Shown here piece after piece: positions 41,501-52,600 of a stretch of 64,000 nucleotides of DNA. A program made the position numbers and the translations under genes. Location: contig OZ038453.1 of NCBI GenBank assembly GCA_964036195.1, positions 26,895,598 to 26,959,597 of the forward strand, in the 5' to 3' direction. The notes beneath the pieces were generated by a model, which was not told the DNA's origin, did not search any database, and worked only from the letters and a program-made list of their open reading frames with translations. The DNA comes from Sphaerolaimus hirsutus (lineage: Eukaryota; Nematoda; Chromadorea; Monhysterida; Sphaerolaimidae). Numbering within the stretch: position 1 is the stretch's first letter; the number at the start of each line of letters is the position of its first letter.

Positions 41501-44500
41501 TTCCATGGAGTGTTTTCAGTTACATTGGATGTTTTTGAAGATCCCATGTTTATAGGTAAGGTGTGTAGAAGACACTCATAAAACTTAATTTTAAATTGTC
41601 CAAAAAAGTACTTGTTTGATTGTCAGGCAGTGAGTGAAATTTATGTACTTTTAACAACCATGAGCAAATTAAAAAATTGCACCCATGAATACAGCATCAG
41701 CAATGCTATTGCAAAACAGCACCATCAGACATTTCACCAATTTAGTTGCAGAATGGAGGGCCAAAATATATTACATTTTTTCTATCAATTGGGTCTGATC
41801 CATCCACAGCTTTCCCAGCCATGTGCAACAACCATTGGTCATTCTTTGACAACTTTTTTACCACACCAGTTATATCTGCTTCGATCCACCTTGAATCAGC
41901 ACCATTGCTCTGTGAGCTGTTTAATTCGCGCTGCATAGTGACTGACTTCTCAAACTGAAAGTTGGATAAGAAAATCGGATTTTACAGACTAGAAAAAGTG
42001 TCAGTAAGACCTGTAAAATGTCACCTGACAGCACAAGTCACAATGATATCTACAATATCCAATCTGAAAACCCTCAAATTGCTGTTCACACAATTGTTGT
42101 GTGATTACAAAGCTTGTTATATTTTGATAACATTTGGAATGAAAATGTAATACATATGTAATCATGCACACTATATGCACACTAGATGCACACTATATGC
42201 ACACTAGATGCACACTATATGCACACTATATGGTCTTTGCTCACTGATCACTATACCTGGCCACTCTGTAATACCCTACTGATAGTGATTTCAATTTTGT
42301 CCTTTGGCACAGCAGTGAGCCACAGTCCAAGCACAGCCTTGGTTGGCTTTGCTGACAGTTGCATCTCTCCTTTCACATCAAATTGGAATACTTTGCTGGA
42401 ATCTATCACAGATGGAAGCTCGATGGATGCTGTGATTGAAATGTTTTGATTATTTATTCTCATTAAAATTGAGGCGTCTAATTCTAAAGCGGGAATTAGA
42501 GCTCAGCGTCGATTCGACGTGAAATGATGACGTGAAATGATGTCGTGAAATTAATTACACAAGTGTGGATCATGCTACGGGTCTACAATTTTCTAAGGAT
42601 AATATATGAATCAATACCTTAATCGTGTCCAATACTGAGTGTTATCAGCCACAACTAGAGCGAATTGAAAAATTCAATTTTTATCATTCCACGTCATCAT
42701 CATTTCACGTCACAGTGTCAGGGAACAACTTGACATTTCACATCAGACTATTGCAAGCAGCAGTCTGACGTGAAATGTCAAGTTGTTCCCTGACACTGTG
42801 ACGTGAAATGATGATGACGTGGAATGATAAAAATTGAATTTTTCAATTCGCTCTAGTTGTGGCTGATAACACTCAGTATTGGACACGATTGAGGTATTGA
42901 TTCATATATTATCCTTAGAAAATTGTAGACCCGTAGCATGATCCACACTTGTGTAATTAATTTCACGACATCATTTCACGTCATCATTTCACGTCGAATC
43001 GACGCTGAGCTCTAATTCCCGCTTAAAAGTCGACAAGTCCACAAAATGCGATTTTGAGTAAATCCCATTTTAAGCTTCATTTCTAATTCCAGGTCCGTGG
43101 TGCGTGTCCAATGGGGCTCTCTCATGCTCAACATTAAGTTCCAAATGTTTACAATAAGGTGTCAAATTTTCCGCCCTGTCTCTCAACGTAAATACATGTG
43201 AAAAATTGGGTGTCTCTAAAAATCTCACACAGACAGAAAAACTGTTTTGAGGAGGGAATGGACTTGTTGACTTCTTGCCCATTTTTTTGCATTTTTTCCC
43301 AAAAATGTCAAATTTGGCACTTTGCCATATGGGCCTGTGAGATCAAAAAAGTTATGGAAAATTACGAAAAATGTGTGAGAGTAGCCCCAGATGACGTTTC
43401 TGGGCCAAACTCACAATTTTTATATTTTGGGTTTGTCAAGTTTTAGAATTGGACGTCTCAATTTATTAGTGAAGTAAATATATACATTCCCCTACTCCCA
43501 GTAATTAGTGAATTTGTGATCAGATACACAGGTGGCATGACACTTTGCAGGTTTTGATGTCTCATGTGAGAAGAATGTCAATGATGATAAAAGCATGCAA
43601 TTTGTGTAAAAATTTATTGTTGTTAATACACTGACAGAAAATGTTATTACAGCAATGATTTACCTCATTTTTAAAATGTAGATTGCATGTGTTTCATATT
43701 CTTGGCAATTGGCATGCTTCAGCATGAACCATGTGTGCAATGTGTAGAATTATTTGAGTAAATATAAATATATTCAGAGAATAGATAAAAATCTATAAAA
43801 ATGGTACTGTAAAGCAAAATAGCATTTGATGTTTCATTGATGCAGGTTAACTTTCTATACTTTACTTTTACCCTTACATTACTGATCTTACTTGTTTATC
43901 TATCTTAGTTTATCTATGTATAGTATTACCTCGAAATACCCCCATGAGGATTTTTATTATTTTGCCAGCAAAATTTGAGGGGGGGTTAATTTGAGGCGGA
44001 GGCTTATTCGAGGGGGGGTTTCGTCAGAAATTTTGTAAGGGTCATAGTAAATAGTATTCATTTGCATATGAAGGGTGTGCTTCTAAAAGTACCAATCTAC
44101 AAATTTTTAAAATTTGAGTTAGGACCATTTTTGGGGTCCCCATAAAAATGCGCTTCAAAAAAATATATATATAATGTGGGTGGTGCAAAATTCAATTTTT
44201 AGATATGGGGGGTCAAAAAATGCAAAAAATCACAAAAAAACAGTTTCCAAAATTTTAAAAGTACCAATCTACAAGCTTTTTCAGCTTTTGTGTCTTTAAA
44301 AGTACTGATCTACACACTTTTTTCAAAATTGTTCTTTTAAATGTACTGATCTGCACATTTTTTTTGTGCTTCTAAAAGTACCAATGTCAGATCGGCGTCA
44401 GATTAAGCAAAAACTCATTTTTTGCTTTTTTATTATGGGTAAAAGTACTGATCTACATCTTTCTGATTATGTTCTTTAAAATGTACCGATCTACATGCTA

Positions 44501-46921
44501 TTACCAATTTGTTCCTTTAAAATGTACTGTACTACAAAAAATACAATTCACTAAATTTTATATAGCTAGTGTTATGTGTATAAAACAATGATTATACCCA
44601 TGCATGTGGATACTCAACAGTATGGCCAAAATACCCATACCCAAAATTCCCATACCCAATACCCATTTATGGGTATTGCATACTCCAAACTTTCAATTGT
44701 GATTTTCTCAAAATTGATTTTTTGTAGATTGGTACTTTTAGAAGCACACCCTTCATATACAATTATCAAATGAAACATTGGCCATCACACCTGGTTTTGC
44801 AACAATGATATGTTGCTCATACCACTCCTGGTATTCTTGCTGTGCATTCACTTCTCTAATCAGGTCTTTGATCATGGGTATTTTCAAAACACCTGGAGGT
44901 AAATCATTTTCAGTTTCTTTAGGCATTTCTGTCATTCCTAACATCTCCAGGATGGCTTCTTGAATTGTCTGGTTTTGTTTCTGTGTGTGACAATTGTCAA
45001 TTTCTATCTTGAGTATAATTTTAAATATAAATTTTTTGGACTGTCTTCATGGCGGCGTTCCTATTTACTTTGAGTTAATTTTACGCCAAAACGTCATTTT
45101 TGACTGACTATTCTAAAGTGAACTAGGTATTTCATTTCAATATGACAAGTAATGTGATAGGATCTCATAACTTTAAGAAGACACAGCATGTAACAGAAAT
45201 GAACAATTAACATTGTCTTATACAGTTTTTTGCTCACAATTTGCATTTACCATTTACCACATACCACATATGACTGTATTTTCACACAGCTATTTACCAA
45301 TTCTGACTTGTTTGTTTTAACTTATCCCCCTGTACTATTAGCTTGTAGTATAGTCTATAGGTACACAGTTTTTAAATAAAAAATATGTGATTATTTTGAC
45401 AATGGGCATAAACTAACACAGAAGTGACATGTTTTGCTGCACCTGGCCTTGGCAACATCAGTGTCACACTGCTGGTTTTCCAGGTACCTGTCACAGTTTG
45501 TGTTGTAGTCCTTGCATGTGTTTGTTTCTGTAACTGCTTCTGATGGAATCTAAAAAATGTAAGATTATTCTTGCGAAAATACTTTGTGACCCCTTTGGGC
45601 ATGTCGTCCGAGTGTAATGTGACTAGGGTGTCAACTTTCTGTTTTCCGTTTTCCGTTTCCGCTTTCCGCAGGCAAATTTTTTTCCGTTTCTGTTTCCGTT
45701 TTCCAGCAAGTGCAAAAATTTTCCATTTCCATTTCCGTTTTCCAGCAAGTGCAAATCGTTTCTGTTTCCGCTTTCCGCATGGAAAATTCTTTCCTTTTTC
45801 CGTTTCCGTTTTCCGTTTCTGCTTTCCGCAGACAATTTTTTTCCGTTTCCGTTTTCCGCAAGTGCAAAAATTTTCCGTTTTTGTTTCCGTTTTCCGGCAA
45901 GTGCAAAATTTTTCTTGTTTCCGTTTCCTGTAAAAACTTTTTTGTTGACACCCTAAATGTGACGCCCTCCAAAAGTGCGACTTTCAACCTCCAAAATCAC
46001 TAACTCGTGTATCTAACTATCCATTTTCTGCTATTTTTTTCTTATATACATATCTTGAGCTATTTCTCACGTACTTTTAGTGATTTTTCTCCATTTTCTT
46101 CCTTCTACACCTTGAAAAAACCTTTACAATGTCATGCTCACATTTGAGTTGAAGCAAAATAAAATGTTTCCATCCCTATTAACGCAACCACTCGAAATGT
46201 TAATCCAAGACCTTGCTAAAAGCCCTGTTAATTGTTAAATGTCATGCAAAGTGTCAAAAGTCATGGAAAATGCCCTACAAAATGGCAAACGTACGTTTTC
46301 CATATTGCAGGGCATTTTACATGACTTTTGACACTTTGCATGACATTTGACATTTTACAGGGATCTTCACAGTGTCTGGGAATGCCCCAAAGTGTGAGAC
46401 TCCTAAAAATGTGCTGAAAACAATAATGACAGTCACAGTCAATAATGACAGTCACAGAGTCACATTAATAGAGAATTTGTGGTAGGTTTTTTATAAACTG
46501 GATCATATCACACCACACAATTCACGTCACCATTTGTAAGCTGACACATTCAGTACATTTTCTGACATGTACAAACCTGTGTTGTTTCCTCTGGCTGTGG
46601 GTTACTCCTTCTGCATGGCTTTCTTCTGGGGGCAGTCCCAGACCCTGTAAAAGCCCTGTAAAATGTCAAATGTCATGCAAAGTGTCAAAAGTTATGGGAA
46701 ATGCCCTGCAAAATGGCAACTCGGTCGCCATTTTGCAGGGCATTTTCCATGACTTTTGACAGTTTGCATGACATTTTACATTTTAAAGTGCTTTTTACAG
46801 GATCTGGGATTGGCACCTGGCCACAAGACGCCGATTGCACACTGGCAGCTGTCTACGAGCCCACAAAAAGCACTGCCGCAGGAATGTGGACCTTTGTGGT
46901 GTCTGCCCCGATTTCCTGTAG
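38556..46921 (-). CDS. TGF-beta-like ligand with ShKT motif, copy 1 (3' end not found)
   Basis: Minus-strand exons with GT-AG borders: 46817-46921, 46577-46625, 45418-45549, 44791-44980, 42257-42429, 41775-41954, 41189-41353, 38556-38692. Exons 1-2 encode a cysteine-rich segment. Exon 3 is a ShKT motif (CKDYNTNC...CSKTCHFC). Exons 4-6 are propeptide-like (EAILEMLGM...; FQFDVKG...LWLTAVP; RWIEADITGVV). Exons 7-8 carry the cystine-knot pattern: C-x6-IDFAELG-x-HFII, then APKIFRPIFCEGIC and CCHP. The usual Trp after LG is Met. A last exon with the final CxC was not found downstream, so this copy may be damaged. Exons 2 and 3 do not share phase, as in copy 2, implying an unseen small exon. Introner 46626-46816 splits exons 1 and 2. 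No start codon found. Secreted morphogen by family; receptor unknown. Confidence 0.72.
38752..38838. repeat. Family A half-copy
   Basis: Only the left arm is present, broken just after the loop word 'ggcaactcggttgac'. Confidence 0.6.
38894..40310. repeat. Family C MITE interrupted by a hAT-type element
   Basis: Starts 'cagcaaaaaataggttc' and ends 'cccatttttttgctg'. The interruption is 39023-40119. Lies in the intron between exons 7 and 8 of copy 1. Confidence 0.6.
39023..40119. mobile_element. hAT-type element carrying a 'ggttcggttctc' satellite
   Basis: Ends TAGGGTTGGG and CCAACCCTA, with an exact 8-bp duplication GTGTCTTC (39015-39022, 40120-40127). The subterminal parts are degenerate repeats of 'cggttccggttctcggtt'. 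A MITE (39621-39811) and a 'gtacgcgtac'-like fragment sit inside. Confidence 0.8.
40361..40571. repeat. Family D MITE
   Basis: Ends GGCCAGTTCCGCAAATTGAG and CTCAATTTGCGGAACTGGCAC, with arms of 'gaagtgaaatggcaaaagc' words. In the same intron of copy 1 as the family C element. Confidence 0.7.
41037..41107 (+). tRNA. Degenerate tRNA-like sequence (pseudogene or SINE head)
   Basis: Box A-like 'tagtctagtgg' and box B-like 'gagttcgattcc' are spaced as in a tRNA. A 5-bp anticodon stem closes a 7-base loop TTCTATA, giving CTA as anticodon. Acceptor and T stems pair poorly and no CCA or T-run terminator is evident. Probably not a working tRNA. Confidence 0.25.
42174..42232. repeat. Short tandem repeat (tgcacacta...)
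   Basis: About five copies of a 10-11-base unit alternating 'tgcacactata' and 'tgcacactaga', in an intron of copy 1. Confidence 0.7.
42487..43024. repeat. 538-bp near-perfect palindrome
   Basis: Outer arms AAGCGGGAATTAGAGCTCAG and its complement extend inward for about 250 bp each with very few mismatches, around a centre of roughly 20-30 bases near 42750. The flanks give no clear target duplication. It lies between exons 4 and 5 of copy 1. As single-stranded RNA or DNA it would form a long hairpin. Confidence 0.85.
43025..44066. other. Intron sequence of copy 1, no exon seen
   Basis: Unassigned A+T-rich DNA with a partial TA-type MITE around 43926-44040 ('attacctcgaaatacccc' then G-rich words). 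A GC-richer patch at 43080-43440 has short frames without support. Confidence 0.4.
44067..44760. repeat. Family G inverted-repeat element
   Basis: Begins 'gaagggtgtgcttctaaaag' and ends with its complement. The interior repeats 'aaagtaccgatctaca'-like words. Related to 56491-56748. Confidence 0.7.
45624..45955. mobile_element. hAT-type element carrying a 'tttccgttttccg' satellite
   Basis: Ends TAGGGTGTCAAC and GTTGACACCCTA, with an exact 8-bp duplication AATGTGAC (45616-45623, 45956-45963). The interior is degenerate repeats of 'ccgttttccgtttcc'. Sits in the intron before the ShKT exon of copy 1. Confidence 0.82.
46203..46388. repeat. Family A hairpin MITE (intronic)
   Basis: A complete hairpin centred on a 'gcaaacgtacgttttcc' loop, in the intron between exons 2 and 3 of copy 1. 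Confidence 0.7.
46626..46816 (-). mobile_element. Introner: family A MITE acting as an intron in copy 1
   Basis: On the gene strand the borders read GGC CAG|GTGCCAATCC ... ACTGCCCC CAG|AAG. Removing 191 bp joins ...VLWP with EESHAEGVTHSQ, matching the uninterrupted ALWPEGDHVEGVTHSQ of copy 2. CAG is duplicated on both sides. The donor GT is the element's own end; the acceptor AG belongs to the duplicated target. Confidence 0.9.
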
Positions 46922-46929
46922 CTGTAAGT

Positions 46930-47687
46930 GTGATGAATTGTGTTTGGCAATGTGTGAAATTGTCATGGCACTTGTTCATGTTGGGTTAGCACAGCTAGAT
47001 GTATGGCCCAGATTCATGGTTTGTATGCTCATTCATTATCTGTACAATACCATTTTGATATACTTTTTTAATAAAAGCAGATTTTTTACTCAATGATGGA
47101 ATTATAGTTCACTGTGGTTCACTGTACAAATTTGGTGAAGTTTACATGATTACATAATATGGCTCACTTCCTATACAAATACAGTTGAAATAGTGGTATT
47201 ACTTAAAAATATCAATGATGAATATCTCTCTCACCTGGTTTTTCTTATTTTACCCATATCACATTATGTATGATGAGGTTTTGCATTTTTTTGCAATGGA
47301 CAATTTCCAATAATATGTTGTAACATGTGCAGCATTCATGCAGCAATTAAACTCTACTTCAGAAAAAGTGTCCTATTTTTTTCGTCAACTTTTTTACCCG
47401 CCCTTCTATTGGAGACACCTTTCTATTGAAGACTGCCCTTCTATTTTTATATATTTTTTTCTATCTTCTATTCATTTCGAGGCCCTCATTAAGTCGAAAA
47501 AGTGTACCTTCTATTAAAGACGCCCTTCTATTGGAGACCCGCTCTTCTATTATAAGAAATATTTTACATGGAGAAAACCAACTTACACTGCCAAAACTTT
47601 TCGATAGTACTGCGGCCTTGTAGATGGGCACTTGGCTCTGTGTCTCCTGTTAACACTCCTGAAAAATAACTACAGTACATAAATTTA
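46930..47687. other. Intergenic or 5' intron of copy 1, nothing assigned
   Basis: A+T-rich. The 5' exons and start of copy 1 should lie upstream of 46921 but were not recognised. A patch at 47370-47570 repeats 'ttctattgaagac'-like words. Confidence 0.35.
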
Positions 47688-48111
47688 CCGTATTACCTCG
47701 AAATACCCCCAGGGGGTTTATTATTTCGCCAGCAAAATTTGAGGGGGGATAATTCGAGGGGGGTATTCGAGGGGGGCTCTATTATTTCGCCAGAAATTTT
47801 CGGAAATTCCCCATACTCAGACGTAGAAAAATCTAACAATTACATAGATGTCTATGTGTTTATAGGCATACATAACGGTATATACACATAAACCCTTCCA
47901 TAACGTCACTTAATCATCAGTTTTAACGTGTGTTCTCCATTGTACAGATCACAAACTACGGTATTTGTCATGTACGTTCCCTTTACACTCAATCTTAGGG
48001 GGGTATTTCGAGGTGGGGGGTTTATTATTTCCTCAGCCGAATTTTAGGGGGGTATTTCGAGGGGGGGGGGGGGGGGTTAATTCAAGGGGGGGTTAATTCG
48101 AGGTAATACGG
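47688..48111. repeat. TA-flanked MITE
   Basis: A 424-bp element starting CCGTATTACCTCGAAATACC and ending with the complement, TA on both sides. The interior includes a word set shared with 30660-30860. Confidence 0.75.
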
Positions 48112-48603
48112 TATGTGCATTTTAGGTTACAGTGGATTTTTATATTGAAAATCAGCAAATGTCAGGTTGTCCAGTCCCAATCCTAAAAATGTAGGTATTT
48201 CTATTGCTGGTTACATTCATTAAAATGATTTTGTTTAATGATAAATAGTGTATAACCTTTGCGAATAGCCACCAAAAATCAGCACTGAAAGAAACACTGT
48301 TAAAATCAAGATGAAATGGGAGTTTTTCATGTTTTTTTTAATTTAAAATTTTATTTAATTCTTTAACACATTAAAATGTTTTATTGTCTGAGAATAAAAG
48401 TTTACAGAATATAAACTGCTCTGTACATTTCAGTCAATCAAAGATGTCAGAAATTGTTTCCCACGGAATGAATACATTTAATTCAATCTATCTCAAATGG
48501 TGTAGTTTTTTGAATTTCATTTTCACATAAAGATTAGAATTAGAGCTGTAAATGGAACTAGAGTTATTAAATCTATTATTCAAACTTCTTAACTTTTATG
48601 CCT

Positions 48604-48782
48604 GGGGGCTCTCCCAGAGCCTGTAAGAAGCCCTGTTAAATGTTAAATGTCATTCAAAGTGCCAGAAGTCATGGAAAATGCCCTGCCAAATGGCAACTCG
48701 GTTGCCATTATGCAGGGCATCTTCCATGACTATTGACACTTTGCATGACATTTGACATTTTACAGGGTTTGGGAGTGCCACC
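48604..48782. repeat. Family A hairpin MITE
   Basis: A complete hairpin with the 'ggcaactcggttgccat' loop, between the two TGF-beta-like genes. Confidence 0.7.
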
Positions 48783-48920
48783 TGATCGACCACATAACAT
48801 GAGTGTCATATCTACATGAATTCAAAATAATAAGGTCTAAGAAAATCTGCACTGCCCCAACATTACACAATATGGAGATACTAGAGATAACATTACTTTG
48901 GAGATACACTTTTGTGTTGG

Positions 48921-49436
48921 TGGCAGTCCCAAGCCCAGTAAAGTTAGCAAAAAAATAGGCGTGTGATGCGTCGTGAAGCGCCGTGAAGTGTCTTCATGTC
49001 GACACACCCTGATGCTGTGAAGTGCTGGTGTGCACTTCCCAGCTCTTCACGGACCATGCAAAGTATGCTGCAATAGTTCGTGAAGTACACTTCATGAACT
49101 TTGGTCGCAGTGATAATAGGTGAAGTGGGCGGAAGACACTTCACAAACAATCTTGAAAAACGTCATGATGTGTGGTGAAGTGTGTGGAAGTGTCTTCTCA
49201 GAGGCCGCTTCACGCACATTCAGCCCGTTTCCACACATTTCACGAACCTAGTTTTTGCTGTGAGTGTAAAGTAAAGTGCCAAATGTAAAGTCAGATGCTA
49301 TGTAAACTGTCAATTGTCATGCAAAGTTCAGTAATAAAATCTTCTCTTTTTTGTTTTGATTGACACTTTACATTGCATCTGACTTTAGATTTGACACTTT
49401 ACTTTACACTTTACAGGGCTTGGGGCTGCCCCATGA
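48921..49436. repeat. Family B MITE interrupted by family C
   Basis: Left end 'ggcagtcccaagcccagtaaag' at 48921-48945 and the remainder at 49261-49436, ending 'cagggcttggggctgcccc'. The family C element 48946-49260 sits between. Confidence 0.6.
48946..49260. repeat. Family C MITE nested in family B
   Basis: Starts 'agcaaaaaaataggcg' and ends 'cctagtttttgctg'. Inverted 'gaagtgtcttc' words inside. Confidence 0.6.
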
Positions 49437-49615
49437 TTCATTATTCTGTTGAAGTGACTGTTTGGCAAAGACACCCATGTTTTGAGTAAGTGAATATAAA
49501 TAAATAGTAAAAAACAACAAAAAAAACATCCAATCACCAAATTAAATAAGAAACAAATTTACAGAAATAATTATATCACATTTTTCACATCCACCATCGT
49601 TTACAGTTACCCAAT

Positions 49616-52600
49616 TCACCCATTTAAATGTTCTTGCGGGAAGCCCGGCGTATCCTGGGGGCACTCCCAGACCCTGTAAAAAGCCCTGTTAAATAAATAT
49701 CAAATGTCATGCAGAATGTCAAAAGTCATGGAAAATGCCCCGCAAAATGGCAACCTAGTTGCCATTTCGCAGGGCATTTTTCCTGACTTTTGACACTTTT
49801 GCGTGACATTTGACATTTGACATTTGACAGGGCTTTTTACAGGGTTTGGGAGTGGCACCATGTCGCGCCATGCACAGGCGCACCTAGTAGCGATAACATT
49901 GTCCAATGTTTGATGACTCAAAGGACCGGCGCCATTGCGCCGTTGTTCATCACTGGACAGCACCAGGGGGCAGTCCCAGACCCTGTAAAAAGCCCTGTCA
50001 AATGTCAAATGTCATGCAAAGTGAATGTCAAGTCATGTGAAATGCCCTGGAAAATGGCAACCGAGTGGCCATTTTCCAGGGCATTTTCCATGACTTTTGT
50101 CACTTTGTGTGACATTTGACATCTTACAGGGACTTTTACAGGGTTTGGGAGTGGCACCAGTGTGTATATTGGATTATAGCTGTGTGTGGGTGTGCTTTTA
50201 AACAGTGTCCATTTTAGTGAAGTTATGAAGTGCCATGGCTAGTGATGTGAAAAGCGCCAGAACACATTGGCACCAGGCGGTAAAAGCGCCATGGCGTCTA
50301 GCTCAAAGCGCAAATGGCACCAGACCAAAATGGCGCCAGGCGCCAGCACCAGTCATATTGTTCCTGGCGCCAGTCAAAAATAGCGCCAAAGTGCCAAAAG
50401 CAACATGGCGCTTTTCCAACCCCTAGCGCCAAGCTCCAAGCGCCAATGGCACCAGACCAAGATGGCGCCATGCGCCAGCGCCAATCATTTTGTTCCTGGC
50501 GCCAGTCAAAAATAGCGCCAAAGTGCCAAAAGCACCATGGCGCTTTTCCAACCCCTAGCGCCAAACTCCAAGCGCCAATGGCACCAGACCAAAATGGCGC
50601 CAAGCGCCAGCACCAGCCATTTTGTTCGTGGCGCCAGTCAAAAATAGCGCCAAAGTGCCAAAAGCACCATGGCGCTTTTTACTTTGGCGCTAGCGCCAGG
50701 CGCAAACGCCATCGCGCTTTTACATCACTAGCCACAGTCCTTTGCACATGATACCAGTGCCAATGCAAAAAGTGTGATCGTGTTTTTAGTAGTAGATGGC
50801 ATTTTGGCGTGGTGCTATTGGTGGTTGGTGCCATGCCCATGTCAAGCATCACTGTGCTTTTCCTGTCTTATTTGTCTACATTTTTCTCTGGCTCCGTTAA
50901 GAAAACAGTATTGGCACCAGTGCTTGGTGCTAGCACCAAAGCAACTCTTGTCATGTCATGTAAAAATGTAAACATTATGATATCACATGGGGGCACTCCC
51001 TGCATCCTGCTAAAAACCGTGTAAAATGTCAAATGTCATGCAAAGTGTCTAAAGTCATGGAAAATGCCCTGCAAATGGCAACCAGTAGCCATTTCGCGGT
51101 GCATTTTCCATGACTCTTGACACTTTGCATGACATCTGACACTTTACGGGGCTTTTTACAGGGTCCGGTAGTGGCACCTGGACTTTATCGAAACCCAACT
51201 CACTGGCTGGCGTGGCAGCACGGCGTATATGTGTGTGCAGTTTGCGGATAGAAGTGTTGGTAAATGCGCTCGGGGAATGCAGTCTCTCTGTGGCACATGC
51301 CCATGCAGAATATGGGTTGGACATATGATGGGGCCTGGTGGAATTTGGGCTCACTGTGCTCATATGTAGTGATGGAAAAGGCACCGGAAAAAATGGCACC
51401 GTACCGCACCAGCACCGGTGCTGGTGCCCTTCGGTGCCCAGCACCCGGGGTAGCCCTTCCATCACAACTCATATGACCTGATTGTTTTGCCAGGTGGATT
51501 TTGCTGTGGTCATTTTGGCTTTTGCTGTCATTTCTGCTTTATGCTGGGGTATTCAAGCACTGCAAAAACAGCGCTGGTGCCACTCCCAGACCCTGTAAAA
51601 AGCCACGTAAAGTGTCAAATGTCATGCAAAGTGTCAAGAGTCATGGAAAATGCACTGCGAAATGGCTACTGGTTGCCATTTGCAGAGCATTTTCCATGAC
51701 TTTTGACACTTTGCATGACATTTTAATTTTTTCAGGGCTTTTACAGGGTCTGGGACTGCGCCCTGGTGATCTGTCATGATCTGCGGTGAAGTGTCTTCAC
51801 GCAGACACTCACAGACACTTCAATGTGCTTCACGAATTGCCAATTTTTCTATGTAAACAATTGTGTAATGAAATACATGAAGTGTCAGTGAAGTGCATGC
51901 CATCGGTGATCAAGCGTGATCAAGTGCCAGTTCCGCAAATTGAGAAGTGAGAAGTGAAGTGGCAAATGCGAAGTGAATAGAGAAGACAATTGGCAAAAGC
52001 GAAGTGAATTGAGAAAAAAATTGGCAAAAGCGAAGTGAAATGGCAAGTAAATTGGCAAAAGCGAAGTAAAAATGAAAAAATTAAAGGTGATTACCCTTCG
52101 CATTTGCCAATTTCCTTCTCCATTCACTTCTCATTTCACTCGCATTTGCCATTTCACTTCACACTTCTCAATTGGCGGAACTTGCCCCAGGTTCTTGAGT
52201 GTGAAAATGGAGTTGCTTCAGACCACTTTAGTGCACTTCATCACCAGCACATTATTTGCTGTAAATGGTAATTTGTGGAAGGTTAGGAATCCCCCCCCCC
52301 CCGGCAAAAAATGCAGTGCTGTTAAAACACTGGTATTTTTGGAGAATGTCAACGTAAATATAAATACCCAAATAACCGTGTATTTCTAGTAAACGGAAAT
52401 AAATTTTTGTAACGCCTAAAAAATTTTACAGCAAATTTTTAGTATAGCCGGTGAACATAGACTAACTATCAATTTACCAGTCCAGCTATTTCAGTCAAAG
52501 GTCTCGCTAATTTTTGGTGATACATTCCACCATGCCAGACCAAAACAAAATCTATGCCCCAACTCTTGAAGTTTATGTGTGGACCGAAAGTCAAGTGACA

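Noticed and set aside
42174..42232. Possible CRISPR-like or regulatory direct repeats
   Set aside because: A 10-11 bp microsatellite with no spacers in a eukaryotic intron.
43070..43446. Short frames on both strands in a GC-richer intron patch
   Set aside because: No splice borders in phase with neighbouring exons and no recognisable domain.
45571..45987. Frames of 97-120 codons with 'FRFPASAKIFHF' or 'RKRKTENGNGK' repeats
   Set aside because: They follow the 'tttccgttttccg' satellite inside a hAT-type element with an exact 8-bp duplication.
49700..50119. Overlapping open frames on both strands rich in 'MTFD...HDI' and 'VKSPVKCQMSCKV'
   Set aside because: These peptides are translations of the family A hairpin arms and recur wherever a copy lies. 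Only the exon between the copies (49859-49952) has independent support.
50298..50751. Repetitive proteins of 101 and 145 codons on opposite strands
   Set aside because: Produced by the 132-bp tandem units, with a period divisible by three; bounded by mobile-element ends.
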